Assembly (NCBI RefSeq): GCF_902500215.1 | Contig: NZ_CABVOU010000039.1 | Coordinates: 248,001-312,000 of the forward strand | Source: Halomonas lysinitropha | GTDB taxonomy: Bacteria; Pseudomonadota; Gammaproteobacteria; Pseudomonadales; Halomonadaceae | Reading direction: 5' to 3' | Length of the DNA: 64,000 nucleotides | Part shown: positions 1 through 7,949 of the stretch, one piece after another | How the letters are laid out: the number at the start of each line of letters is the position of its first letter | Position numbering within the stretch: position 1 is the stretch's first letter | The notes under the pieces: generated by a model | Database searches by the model: none | The model's input: only the letters and a program-made list of their open reading frames with translations | What the model was told of the DNA's origin: nothing | Translations under genes and position numbers: made by a program

Positions 1-246
1 GGGCTTGAAGTGTGGCACGAACTTGCCGTCGAGTGCGACTGGTTCCCCTGTCTTGGGGTTGCGGCCCACCCGAGGTTCCCGGTAGTGCAGCGAAAAGCTG
101 CCAAAGCCGCGGATCTCCACGCGTCCTCCCTCGGACAGAGTATCGGTAATGTCATCGAGGATCAGGCGTACCGCCGCCTCGACTTCCTTGACCGACAGCT
201 CCGGCTGTCGCATGGCGATCTGTTCGATCAGTTCGGACTTGGTCAT
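1..246 (-). CDS. ihfB: Integration host factor subunit beta (partial, C-terminus off window)
   Basis: The reverse strand from the ATG at 246 encodes 82 residues beginning [11 protein letters not shown] and containing [13 protein letters not shown] and [10 protein letters not shown], the signature of the DNA-bending beta arm in the HU/IHF family. The N-terminus and arm match IHF-beta rather than HU or IHF-alpha. IHF is a heterodimer that bends DNA sharply and assists recombination, including lambda-type integrase reactions, so it may act on the prophage next door. The window edge cuts off the last residues. The divergent sdhE gene lies across a 223-bp intergenic region. Confidence 0.93.
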   Translation of the reverse strand, partial: MTKSELIEQIAMRQPELSVKEVEAAVRLILDDITDTLSEGGRVEIRGFGSFSLHYREPRVGRNPKTGEPVALDGKFVPHFKP

Positions 247-469
247 CGGCTCTACTCCGTGCGGTCCTGCCTGGGTCGACGCGATCCCGGCGTTGTTGTT
301 TTTCCAAAGCATACTGTGCAAGTGTCGAGAAAACAACGCACTACGACCTTTTCTCGAATCCGAGGGCTGAGCGTGGGCCGAGTAAGGACAGCGAGGGTCC
401 GACAGGCTGCCGGCAGGGCAGGGCTCGGGTATACTGGAGCCACACTCATTCGACACAACGAGGCCGACC

Positions 470-763
470 TTGAGCGACGATTCGTCTCCGGAAGCCATCC
501 TCCGCAAGCGTCTCTACTGGCACTCGCGTCGTGGCATGTGGGAGCTTGACCTGCTGTTGATCCCTTTCCTCGAGCAGTGCTATGGCGAGCTGGACGAGGC
601 CGACCGGGCGGCCTTCCGATCATTGATCGAGGAGGAGGATCAGGACCTGTTCGCCTGGTTGATGCGCCGCGAGTGGCCCGAGGATTCGGCCCGGCGGCGC
701 ATCGTCAAGATGATCGTCGAGCATGCCGAGACCACCGACAACGATCGCTATCGCAACCTCTAG
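470..763 (+). CDS. sdhE: SdhE, FAD assembly factor for succinate dehydrogenase
   Basis: A 97-residue acidic protein with the RGMWELD motif near residues 21-27, the RGxxE signature of SdhE/YgfY that helps attach FAD covalently to SdhA. The length is normal for the family (about 90). The predicted start is TTG at 470; no ATG precedes the conserved region. A weak Shine-Dalgarno and a TATACT box at 430-435 lie upstream. It overlaps ygfX by 41 bp, the usual sdhE-ygfX arrangement. Confidence 0.92.
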   Translation: MSDDSSPEAILRKRLYWHSRRGMWELDLLLIPFLEQCYGELDEADRAAFRSLIEEEDQDLFAWLMRREWPEDSARRRIVKMIVEHAETTDNDRYRNL

Positions 764-1121
764 GCTGTCGCTGGCTGCCCACGGCCTGGTGGCCGTGTCC
801 ATTGTCGGTCTCTTGGCGGCAATGGCACCCCCCTGGACCGCCGTGCTGGCGGTCTTGGTGCTGGGTGGGGTATGGCTGACCCTGGCGAGGCGCCGTTCGT
901 CTGGGGAGTTGCGTGCCACGCCGAAGGCGGCCGGTGGTGTGGTCTGGTCATGGCGAGACAGCGCCGGCCAGGCCTGGCGGCCGGTGAGTCTGCGCTGCGA
1001 CTATCTCGGCCCCTGGCTGATCGGCTTGAGGGTCGAGGGACGGCGGTTGTGGCTGTGGCCCGACAGCAGCGATGCCGAATCGCTTCGCCGCCTTCGTCGG
1101 GAACTGTCTCCGCTTCCTTGA
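723..1121 (+). CDS. ygfX: YgfX (CptA) family membrane protein
   Basis: 132 residues with two adjacent hydrophobic helices near residues 18-52 and a soluble C-terminal domain containing the WRDSAG, LGPWLIGLR and RLWLWPDS stretches seen in YgfX proteins. In E. coli YgfX (CptA) has been described as a membrane toxin or morphology-affecting partner of YgfY (SdhE); the physiological role is unsettled. The ATG at 723 lies inside sdhE in another frame, so the two are probably translationally coupled. It converges with nadB, leaving a 48-bp gap. Confidence 0.82.
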   Translation: MPRPPTTIAIATSRLSLAAHGLVAVSIVGLLAAMAPPWTAVLAVLVLGGVWLTLARRRSSGELRATPKAAGGVVWSWRDSAGQAWRPVSLRCDYLGPWLIGLRVEGRRLWLWPDSSDAESLRRLRRELSPLP

Positions 1122-1169
1122 AGACCTCTCGTGAAAACTCGGGGTTGCCGCCCGGAGGGGAGCAGCGGA

Positions 1170-2741
1170 TCACATCTCCTCAAGCTGGATTCGCGAAGGG
1201 TGCGGGGTCTCATCACCATGTATCGGGCAGTCCGGATTGAAGTGAAGTCCCCGTGACTCGCGTCGTGCGCGGGCGCAGTCCACGCTCAGGCGCGCCAGGC
1301 GAAGAGCATGCCAGAGGTTCGTCAGGGGGACCGAGGGCGCGGCACTCCTTACCTGGGGGGCGAGGCGGTCATGCAGCTGTGCCAGACCCCGGGCAGCCTC
1401 GTTCAGCCCCTGATCGGTGCGCACGATGGCCATGCGGGCACTCATCAGTTGACGCATTGCCTCGCGGATCTCCTCGATGCTTTCCAGGGAGACCTTCTGA
1501 CTGCCCCACAGCGCCGGGGCCAGTTTGGCAATCGGCAGGGTGTCGGCAGTCTGGAGTCGTCGTGCACAGCTGCGGGCATAGACAAGGCACTCCAGCAGGG
1601 AGTTGCTGGCCATGCGGTTGGCCCCGTGCAGGCCGGTGCAGGCCACCTCGCCGATGGCGTGCAGCCGCGGGACCGTGGTGGCGCCATCCAGGTAGGTGGT
1701 GACTCCACCACAGCTGTAGTGGGCTGCGGGCACGACCGGGATCGGCTGATGCACGATGTCGAGCCCGCGACTGGTGCAGTGGGCGTGGATGGTCGGGAAG
1801 TGGTGACGGATGGCAGTTTCGCCGAGATGACGGATGTCCAGAAAGACATGATCGCTGCCGGTGCGCTGCTTCTCGGCATCAATGGCCCGGGCAACGATAT
1901 CACGAGGTGCCAGCTCGGCTCGGGGGTCCAGCGCTGGCATGAAGCGCTCACCCAAGGCGTTGATCAACAGCCCGCCCTCGCCGCGTACCGCCTCACTGAT
2001 CAGGAAGGCAGGGCCTTCGGGATCAAAGAGGCAGGTAGGGTGGAACTGCTGGAACTCCAGATTCATCAGTTCGGCGCCGAGTTCGGCAGCCATCATCATA
2101 CCTTCCCCGCTGGCGGGTTGGGGGCTGGTGGTATGACGGTAGAGGCCGCTGGCTCCTCCGGTGGCGAGCACGGTGTCATCGGCCAACAGCTCATGAAGGC
2201 GGCCGTCGGTGTCCAGACAGCGCGCCCCTCGGCAGTGGCCCTCGCTGTCGCCGATCAGGCCGATGGCAGTGAGATCGCCGTACTTCCCGATATTGGGGTG
2301 GGCGTCCACATGTTGCCTGAGGGTCTCGACCACGGCCCGGCCAGTCGCATCGTCGGCGTGGATGATACGCCGTGCGCCATGCCCCCCCTCGCGGGTGAGG
2401 TGGTAAGGATAGCCGGTATCGGGACTCGTGTCCGGCGTGAAGGGAACGCCCAGCGACAGCAGCCATTCGATCGCCGAAGGCCCCTGCTCCACGGTGAAGC
2501 GCACTGCTCGCTCGTCGCACAGGCCATCGCCTGCCACCAGGGTGTCGGCGATATGGGCCTCTACGTCGTCCTGAGGAGAGAGCACAGCGGCGATACCGCC
2601 CTGGGCCCAGCGGCTGGCGCCCTGGTCATCGCTGGCCGGCCGCAGCAGCGTGACCCGGCGGTGGTCGGCCACCTCCAGGGCGAGTGCCAGTCCGGCGACC
2701 CCGCCGCCGATGACCAGCACTTCATGCTTGCCGTCTGTCAT
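1170..2741 (-). CDS. nadB: L-aspartate oxidase
   Basis: 523 residues from the ATG at 2741, preceded by an AAGGAA Shine-Dalgarno. The N-terminus has the FAD-binding VLVIGGGVAGLALALE motif, followed by ASRWAQGGIAAV and HGANRMASNSLLECLVYARS, all diagnostic of L-aspartate oxidase. The enzyme oxidises aspartate to iminoaspartate, the first step of bacterial NAD synthesis. Its ATG overlaps the stop of the upstream FUSC gene in an ATGA junction, so translation is probably coupled. E. coli NadB is about 540 residues. The longer open frame upstream is not needed. Confidence 0.95.
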   Translation of the reverse strand: MTDGKHEVLVIGGGVAGLALALEVADHRRVTLLRPASDDQGASRWAQGGIAAVLSPQDDVEAHIADTLVAGDGLCDERAVRFTVEQGPSAIEWLLSLGVPFTPDTSPDTGYPYHLTREGGHGARRIIHADDATGRAVVETLRQHVDAHPNIGKYGDLTAIGLIGDSEGHCRGARCLDTDGRLHELLADDTVLATGGASGLYRHTTSPQPASGEGMMMAAELGAELMNLEFQQFHPTCLFDPEGPAFLISEAVRGEGGLLINALGERFMPALDPRAELAPRDIVARAIDAEKQRTGSDHVFLDIRHLGETAIRHHFPTIHAHCTSRGLDIVHQPIPVVPAAHYSCGGVTTYLDGATTVPRLHAIGEVACTGLHGANRMASNSLLECLVYARSCARRLQTADTLPIAKLAPALWGSQKVSLESIEEIREAMRQLMSARMAIVRTDQGLNEAARGLAQLHDRLAPQVRSAAPSVPLTNLWHALRLARLSVDCARARRESRGLHFNPDCPIHGDETPHPSRIQLEEM

Positions 2742-3883
2742 CTGCCGTTCCTTCTTTGCTTGGCGGCTGCCGCGATGCCGGAGGGGTTCTCGGTGAGCCC
2801 GTGATGGGGCGCTCGGCGACGCAGTCGCCGGCTGGGTAGACGTTCCAGGCCACCCAGGCGCCGTGCGAGGTCGGCGGTCAGGCGTGCCAGCTCTCGATTG
2901 AGCCACAGGTAGCCGCTGGGACTGAACAGCATGCGGCCATCGGCGGACCGGCCATTGCCGGCCTGTTCGGCGTGGCGTTGCAGCTCGAAGGGGGTGATGG
3001 TCACGTCGATGGGCTGGCCGGTCCGCACCTGGAAGGCCAGGGTGCCGATGCCGCGAGCCAGGGTATGCTGCTCTTCGCGAAGGCCGGCCATGGCGTCGAT
3101 GCGATCATGTCCATCCCGGCTTGTCCAGTGAGTCTCGAGCAGCAGCTCGATGGTGGAGAGCATACGCCGCTGTAGCGAGATCAGGTCATCAAGCTCCTGG
3201 CGGCTCAGTCGTCTTTCACGATGGATGGCATCTACCAGGCCTCGCTGCTTGACCAAAAGGCTGCTGGTGGCCTTGAGGGTCTCGCGGGCATCGATGTCGG
3301 GGGCCGCCGTGGCCGAGGTGTGAACATGATAGAGACGGGCCATGCCGTCGAGGTTATCGGCCAGCATGAAGCGCAGCATGTCGGTGGCCTTCTGCGGCAG
3401 TACCAGCAACGTGACGGTGATGCCTACCAGGGTGCCGAGCAGCACGTCGAAGGCGCGCCACAGGGCGATATCAAGCTCCCGGGTGCCGTCTCCGATCACC
3501 AGCAGCAGGCTGATCGCGAACATCAGGCCGCTGTAGCCATGCCGGTTGCTGAAGGTCAGCCAGGTGGCAACGGCGATGCCGGCCAGGGCGGCAAGGGGAG
3601 CGAGTGGCGGCCAGGGCAGCGGCAGCAGGATCAGCAGCAGGCCCCAGCCAGCGCCGAGCAGGGTCCCCAGCAGCCGCTGGCGTCCCTTGTCGAGCACACC
3701 GCCGATATGCGGAAGATTGCCCATCACCATGATGGTGCTGACCAGTGCCCAGCCGCTGTGCTGGACGGCGAAGAACTCGATGATGCTAAAGGTGATGCAT
3801 AGTGCCATCACGATGCGCAGCACATGCAGCTTGCGCCGGTGCTGGTAATTAAAATAGGGGTCGCGCAGGCGAGGCAGGATCAT
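2738..3883 (-). CDS. FUSC-family inner membrane protein
   Basis: 381 residues starting MILPRLRDPYFNYQHRRKLH. Six or so hydrophobic helices fill residues 20-170, including the family-typical GTLLGAGWGLLL and LTFSNRHGYSGLMFA stretches, followed by a long soluble helical domain. This is the fusaric-acid-resistance-like (FUSC, YccS/AaeB half-size) architecture, implying an efflux-type transporter; the substrate is unknown. The stop overlaps the nadB start. An association with NAD synthesis is not established. Confidence 0.8.
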   Translation of the reverse strand: MILPRLRDPYFNYQHRRKLHVLRIVMALCITFSIIEFFAVQHSGWALVSTIMVMGNLPHIGGVLDKGRQRLLGTLLGAGWGLLLILLPLPWPPLAPLAALAGIAVATWLTFSNRHGYSGLMFAISLLLVIGDGTRELDIALWRAFDVLLGTLVGITVTLLVLPQKATDMLRFMLADNLDGMARLYHVHTSATAAPDIDARETLKATSSLLVKQRGLVDAIHRERRLSRQELDDLISLQRRMLSTIELLLETHWTSRDGHDRIDAMAGLREEQHTLARGIGTLAFQVRTGQPIDVTITPFELQRHAEQAGNGRSADGRMLFSPSGYLWLNRELARLTADLARRLGGLERLPSRRLRRRAPHHGLTENPSGIAAAAKQRRNGR

Positions 3884-3941
3884 GTCATGGCGTCCCGTTG
3901 GAGGGTCGCGCCCGACGCTTGCGGGAAGGGTGCTGAAAAGC

Positions 3942-4028
3942 TGGTGCCCGGAGCCGGGCTCGAACCGGCACGGTGTTGCCACCGAGGGATTTTAAGTCCC
4001 TTGCGTCTACCAATTTCGCCATCCGGGC
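3942..4028 (-). tRNA. leuZ: tRNA-Leu(TAA)
   Basis: 87-nt class II tRNA with encoded CCA: acceptor GCCCGGA pairs with TCCGGGC, the anticodon loop is CTTAAAA (anticodon TAA), a long variable arm is present, and the T loop is TTCGAGC. It is the last gene of the glyW-cysT-leuZ operon, an order conserved with E. coli. Confidence 0.96.
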
Positions 4029-4063
4029 GGCACGGTTCCGAGCGGGGGCAGTGGGGGGAGTGA

Positions 4064-4137
4064 TGGAGGCTGGAGTCGGAATCGAACCGGCGTACACGGA
4101 GTTGCAGTCCGCTGCATAACCACTCTGCCATCCAGCC
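4064..4137 (-). tRNA. cysT: tRNA-Cys(GCA)
   Basis: 74-nt tRNA with acceptor GGCTGGA pairing with TCCAGCC, then TCCA. The anticodon loop gives GCA. It is the middle gene of the Gly-Cys-Leu operon. Confidence 0.96.
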
Positions 4138-4163
4138 TCATGAGTCGTGCCATTCGTGGGGAA

Positions 4164-4215
4164 TGGAGCGGGAAACGAGATTCGATCGGACCGGCGCACC
4201 GGCTCGCGACCCTCG
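4164..4215 (-). pseudogene. Degenerate 3' relic of tRNA-Gly inside the tRNA operon
   Basis: Positions 4164-4185 are identical, over 22 nt, to the 3' end of the intact tRNA-Gly at 4257. After a 17-nt unrelated insert, the 13 nt at 4203-4215 match the next block of the same gene. The anticodon and 5' half are absent. It reads as a decayed second glycine tRNA copy lying between glyW and cysT. Confidence 0.6.
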
Positions 4216-4256
4216 CAGTCGCACGCAATGACTCTTGTTACTGCTTTTTTCGAGTC

Positions 4257-4331
4257 TGGAGCGGGAAACGAGATTCGAACTCGCGACCCTCGCCTTGGCA
4301 AGGCGATGCTCTACCACTGAGCTATTCCCGC
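4257..4331 (-). tRNA. glyW: tRNA-Gly(GCC)
   Basis: 75-nt tRNA with acceptor GCGGGAA pairing with TTCCCGC, anticodon loop CTTGCCAAG (anticodon GCC) and encoded CCA. It is the first gene of the tRNA operon, directly downstream of the promoter at 4347-4374. Confidence 0.96.
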
Positions 4332-4346
4332 CTGACTCGAGAGCGA

Positions 4347-4374
4347 ATTATACGGATAAGTCGGTGACTGTCAA
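4347..4374 (-). promoter_or_regulatory. Consensus sigma70 promoter of the Gly-Cys-Leu tRNA operon
   Basis: On the minus strand a perfect TTGACA (4374-4369) and a perfect TATAAT (4352-4347) are separated by 16 bp. Transcription would start just upstream of tRNA-Gly. Confidence 0.85.
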
Positions 4375-4390
4375 ACATTTTCCACTCCCT

Positions 4391-4942
4391 TCAGCGCATC
4401 GAGCTGCTCAGGTGCGGCCATGCCGCCTTGAGATAGAGGAACATCGACCAGAGGGTCAGCAGGGCCGCGACATACAGGATCACGACGCCCAGCAGAGCGA
4501 TAGGGGTGCCCGGGGGGAAGGCCAGCAGCACCAGAAGAGCGACCATCTGCAAGGTGGTCTTGACCTTGCCGATCCACGATACGGCCACCTGGCCGCGCTT
4601 GCCCATCTCGGCCATCCACTCGCGCAGCGCCGAGATGACGATCTCACGGCCGATGATCACCAGCGCCGGCAGGGTCAGCCAGATGGCCTCGTAGCGCTCG
4701 ATCAGCAGGGCCAGGGCCACGGCCACCATCAGCTTGTCGGCGACCGGATCGAGGAAGGCGCCGAAGGGGGTGGACTGGTCCCAGCGCCGGGCCAGGTAGC
4801 CGTCGAGCCAGTCGGTTACCGCGGCCAGTGCGAACAGGGCGGCGGCCAGTGGCATGCTCCAGTTGAAGGGCAGATAGAACAGCACCACCAGCAGCGGGAT
4901 GAAGAGGATTCTGGCCAGGGTGAGCAGGTTGGGGATATTCAT
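4391..4942 (-). CDS. pgsA: CDP-diacylglycerol--glycerol-3-phosphate 3-phosphatidyltransferase
   Basis: 183 residues, multi-spanning, beginning [12 protein letters not shown]. The CDP-alcohol phosphotransferase signature is complete in [10 protein letters not shown] followed by [10 protein letters not shown]. The enzyme makes phosphatidylglycerol phosphate, the committed step of phosphatidylglycerol synthesis at the inner membrane. It lies between uvrC and glyW, as in E. coli. Confidence 0.96.
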   Translation of the reverse strand: MNIPNLLTLARILFIPLLVVLFYLPFNWSMPLAAALFALAAVTDWLDGYLARRWDQSTPFGAFLDPVADKLMVAVALALLIERYEAIWLTLPALVIIGREIVISALREWMAEMGKRGQVAVSWIGKVKTTLQMVALLVLLAFPPGTPIALLGVVILYVAALLTLWSMFLYLKAAWPHLSSSMR

Positions 4943-5008
4943 CGGGAGGTGCGATCCTTGCCTTGGGAGATACCGGAATCCTCCTTATTCTATCCCTCGG
5001 GGCCGGTC

Positions 5009-6823
5009 TCATCCATGCAGGGCACGATGAATCGTTTCGGCCAGCGTGGCACTGATGCCGGGGACTCGGGCCAGCTCCTCACGATTGGCCTGCTTGACCC
5101 CCTGCAGGCCGCCGAAGAAGCGCAGCAGTTCTCGTCGCCGACGCGGCCCCACACCCGGAATGTCCTGCAGAGTGGAGGTTCGCCGTGTCTTGTCGCGCCG
5201 TGCCCGATGCCCGGCAATGGCGAAGCGATGGGATTCGTCTCGGATGTGCTGGATCAAGTGCAGGGCCGGTGATGCTCCATCGAGGTCCAGGCTGCGGTCG
5301 ACGGTCTCGACAAACAGTGTCTCGAGCCCTGCCTTGCGCGTCGTGCCCTTGGCCACGCCGAGCAGGGTGATGCCGTTGACGCCCAGTTCGGTGAACACTT
5401 CCCGGGCCATGTTCAACTGTCCCTTGCCGCCATCGACGATCAGGATATCCGGGCTTTCGCCTTCGCCCTCGGCAAGGCGTTTGAAGCGCCGGGTGAGCGC
5501 CTGGCGCATGGCGGCATAGTCGTCGCCGGCGGCCACGTCCTCGATATTGAAGCGGCGGTAGTCGGACTTGCGCGGCCCGTTCTCGTCGAACACCACGCAG
5601 GAGGCCACCGTGGCCTCACCGTGACTGTGGCTGATGTCAAAGCACTCCAGGCGGCGGGGTGTGTCCTCGAGTTCCAGGGCCTCGCGCAGCGCCGCGAAAC
5701 GCTTCGACAGCTGGGTCTGGCTGGCCAGCTGGCTGGCCAGTTGCTGTTCGGCATTGGTGCGGGCGAGCTCCCGCCACTGGGCGCGATGTCCGCGGACCTG
5801 GTCGGTCAAGCGGATGCGCTTGCCGGCGCGTTCGCTTACTGCTTGGGCAATAAGCGTGGCATCCGGTACCGGGTGGCTGGTGATCACCTCCGCCGGGATC
5901 TCCCTGGCCTGACCCAGGTAGAACTGGCTGATGAAGTCACCGAGCAGTGCCTCGGGCCCCAGGTCAAGCCCGTTGGCCGGGGCATGGTGTCGGGCCCCCA
6001 GCAGACGGCCCTGGCGTACCGTGAGCACCGAGATACACAGTGCACCGGGGCGGCTGGCCAACGCGAAGACATCGGCGTCGCCGCCGCCGGTGTCGACGAA
6101 CTGGCGCTTCTGCATCTGGCGAAGGTGCTGGACCTGGTCACGCAGCCGGGCGGCCTCCTCGAAATCCAGGCGGGCGCTGGCAGCTTCCATGGCCTCGCTC
6201 AGCTCTTGGGTCACCGTGTCGCTCTTGCCCTCGAGACACATCACGGCATGCTCCAGGTCGCGCCGATAGTCCGCCTCGCTGATGTAGCCCACACAGGGGG
6301 CGCTGCAGCGCTGGATCTGGTGCTGCAGGCAGGGGCGAGTGCGATGAGCGAAGACACTGTCCTCGCAGTTGCGAATGCGGAAGATCTTCTGCATCAGCGA
6401 CAGGCTCTCGCGCACGGCGCCACTGCTGGGGTAGGGGCCGAGGTAACGCCCATCGTTATGGCGCACCCTGGCGCGCTTGTATTCAAGGGCGGGGAAGGGG
6501 TGGCGGTCGCTGACGAAAACGAAGGGGTAGGACTTGTCGTCGCGTAACAGGATATTGTATGGCGGGCGCAGTTCCTTGATCAGCGTCTGTTCGAGGAGCA
6601 GGGCCTCGGTCTCGCTGTTCGTCACCGTCACCTGAATATCGGCGATGCGGCCGACCAGGGCCTGGGTCTTGGTGTTGAGCGCACCGCGAAAGTAGCTTGC
6701 CAGGCGTGCTTTCAGGCGACGCGCCTTGCCGATATAGAGGGTCTCGCCGTGCTCATCGAGCATGCGGTAGACCCCCGGGGATTCGCTGACGCTGCCGAGG
6801 AAGTCGCGGGAATCGAAGCTCAT
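5009..6823 (-). CDS. uvrC: Excinuclease ABC subunit C
   Basis: 604 residues. The N-terminal GIY-YIG nuclease domain shows GVYRML and YIGKARRLKARL near residues 18-45. CxxC-type residues follow in RPCLQHQIQRCSAPCVG, then a UVR domain near residue 205. The RNase H-like C-terminal nuclease contains LECFDISHSHGEATVASC and DILIVDGGKGQL, followed by a terminal double helix-hairpin-helix (LQDIPGVGPRRR, ARVPGISATLA). It makes both incisions in nucleotide excision repair with UvrAB. The length is normal. Confidence 0.97.
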   Translation of the reverse strand: MSFDSRDFLGSVSESPGVYRMLDEHGETLYIGKARRLKARLASYFRGALNTKTQALVGRIADIQVTVTNSETEALLLEQTLIKELRPPYNILLRDDKSYPFVFVSDRHPFPALEYKRARVRHNDGRYLGPYPSSGAVRESLSLMQKIFRIRNCEDSVFAHRTRPCLQHQIQRCSAPCVGYISEADYRRDLEHAVMCLEGKSDTVTQELSEAMEAASARLDFEEAARLRDQVQHLRQMQKRQFVDTGGGDADVFALASRPGALCISVLTVRQGRLLGARHHAPANGLDLGPEALLGDFISQFYLGQAREIPAEVITSHPVPDATLIAQAVSERAGKRIRLTDQVRGHRAQWRELARTNAEQQLASQLASQTQLSKRFAALREALELEDTPRRLECFDISHSHGEATVASCVVFDENGPRKSDYRRFNIEDVAAGDDYAAMRQALTRRFKRLAEGEGESPDILIVDGGKGQLNMAREVFTELGVNGITLLGVAKGTTRKAGLETLFVETVDRSLDLDGASPALHLIQHIRDESHRFAIAGHRARRDKTRRTSTLQDIPGVGPRRRRELLRFFGGLQGVKQANREELARVPGISATLAETIHRALHG

Positions 6824-6888
6824 GGAAACGGCGTGCCGGGGATAGATAACAATGCCTACATGCTACCAGATCCGGGCCATAGGGGCGC

Positions 6889-7536
6889 TCAATCGGCGTC
6901 GGTAAAACCGTCGACCAGGCCATGGCGCAGGCCTAGGTGGGTCAGCTCAACGTCGGAGGCCACGCCGAGCTTCTCGAAGATCCGGTAGCGGTACGTATTG
7001 ACGGTCTTGGGGCTGAGAAACATGCGATCAGCGATGTCGGCAACGCGCTGACAGTTGACCACCATCATCGCGACCTGAAGCTCGCGCTGGGAGAGCTGGT
7101 CGAAGGGGTTGTCCGGTGCATCGATGCGCGACAGCACCAGCCGCTGGGCGATCTCCGGGCTGACATATCGCTTGCCGCCGAACACGCAGTGGATCGCCTC
7201 GACCATCTCCTCGTGCTGGCAGCCCTTGCTGATGAAGCCGTGGGCGCCGGCCTCGAGCAGGCGCTGAGCGAAGGTCTCCTCGATGAAGGCGGTCAGTACC
7301 AGAATGCGGATGTCTCCGGCGAAGCGGTGGATCTTGCGGGTGGCTTCCAGGCCGCCGATTCCCGGCATGCGAATATCCATCAGCACGATATCCGGTTCGA
7401 GCTTGCGCGCCTTGTTGATGGCCTCCTCGCCATCGGCGGCCTCACCGACCACGCGTATTCCGCGTTCGGCATTCAGCAGGTGGGCGATGCTGGTCCGAAC
7501 CAGGTGGTGGTCATCGGCTACAAGAACCCTGATCAA
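6889..7536 (-). CDS. uvrY: Response regulator of the UvrY/GacA family
   Basis: 215 residues: receiver domain with acidic pair D8-D9 and phosphoacceptor D54 in VLMDIRMPG, then a LuxR-type HTH with LSQRELQVAMMVV and VADRMFLSPKTVNTYRYRI. It lies directly upstream of uvrC, the conserved uvrY-uvrC arrangement. GacA/UvrY with the sensor GacS/BarA activates small RNAs that titrate CsrA/RsmA. No sensor gene is in this window. Confidence 0.95.
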   Translation of the reverse strand: MIRVLVADDHHLVRTSIAHLLNAERGIRVVGEAADGEEAINKARKLEPDIVLMDIRMPGIGGLEATRKIHRFAGDIRILVLTAFIEETFAQRLLEAGAHGFISKGCQHEEMVEAIHCVFGGKRYVSPEIAQRLVLSRIDAPDNPFDQLSQRELQVAMMVVNCQRVADIADRMFLSPKTVNTYRYRIFEKLGVASDVELTHLGLRHGLVDGFTDAD

Positions 7537-7706
7537 CGCAGACGCTCCTGAAAACGTAGTAGATGGGTGTTGTCCCTGGGCGGGACCTGGCCAAGTATGA
7601 AGGCGCCAAGGTGCGCGCTGGCTCGGTAACAGTCTAGGCAGGGTGGCACATCCCGTCCCTAAGGGGAATTGGTCAAAGGCAGAAGAGTGAATTTGCCAGC
7701 ATGGGG

Positions 7707-7735
7707 TTGACGCTCCTGAGGAGGCTGCGTACTAT
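7707..7735 (+). promoter_or_regulatory. Sigma70 promoter of tRNA-Ala
   Basis: TTGACG (7707-7712), a 17-bp spacer and TACTAT (7730-7735), followed by a GC-rich discriminator typical of stringently controlled stable-RNA promoters, 30 bp before the tRNA. Confidence 0.7.
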
Positions 7736-7765
7736 TCGCCTCGTTCACGCAAGACGGAACAACGT

Positions 7766-7841
7766 GGGGCCTTAGCTCAGCTGGGAGAGCGCAACACTGG
7801 CAGTGTTGAGGTCAGCGGTTCGATCCCGCTAGGCTCCACCA
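7766..7841 (+). tRNA. tRNA-Ala(GGC), prophage integration target
   Basis: 76-nt tRNA: acceptor GGGGCCT pairs with AGGCTCC, the anticodon loop CTGGCAG gives GGC, and CCA is encoded. The 3' part from the anticodon arm on (7791-7841) is part of the attL core, so integration restored a functional gene. Confidence 0.96.
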
Positions 7842-7896
7842 AAAAGAACATGTGAATCAGCCCCTTGGCCTAACTCGCCAGGGGGCTTTTTCGTGC
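7791..7896 (+). repeat. attL: left copy of the 106-bp prophage direct repeat
   Basis: Identical over all 106 bases to 57748-57853. The shared block starts at the anticodon arm of tRNA-Ala, covers its 3' end and the following terminator hairpin, and ends at TCGTGC. Bases on either side diverge at once. The integrase gene begins 54 bp away. Confidence 0.95.
7859..7892 (+). terminator. Terminator downstream of tRNA-Ala
   Basis: AGCCCCTTGGC pairs with GCCAGGGGGCT across a 7-nt loop, followed by TTTTTC. It lies within the att core, so the same hairpin recurs at 57816-57849. Confidence 0.85.
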
Positions 7897-7949
7897 ACTG
7901 GTAAAAAACTGGGAAAATACTGGGAAAACTCCACACGGTTTATCGGCTC

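Noticed and set aside
5621-6547. Long open frames opposite uvrC and similar long frames opposite nadB, leuS, terminase, capsid and the 45350 tail gene
   Set aside because: These are antisense shadows of strongly coding high-GC genes; they lack ribosome sites and protein-like motifs.
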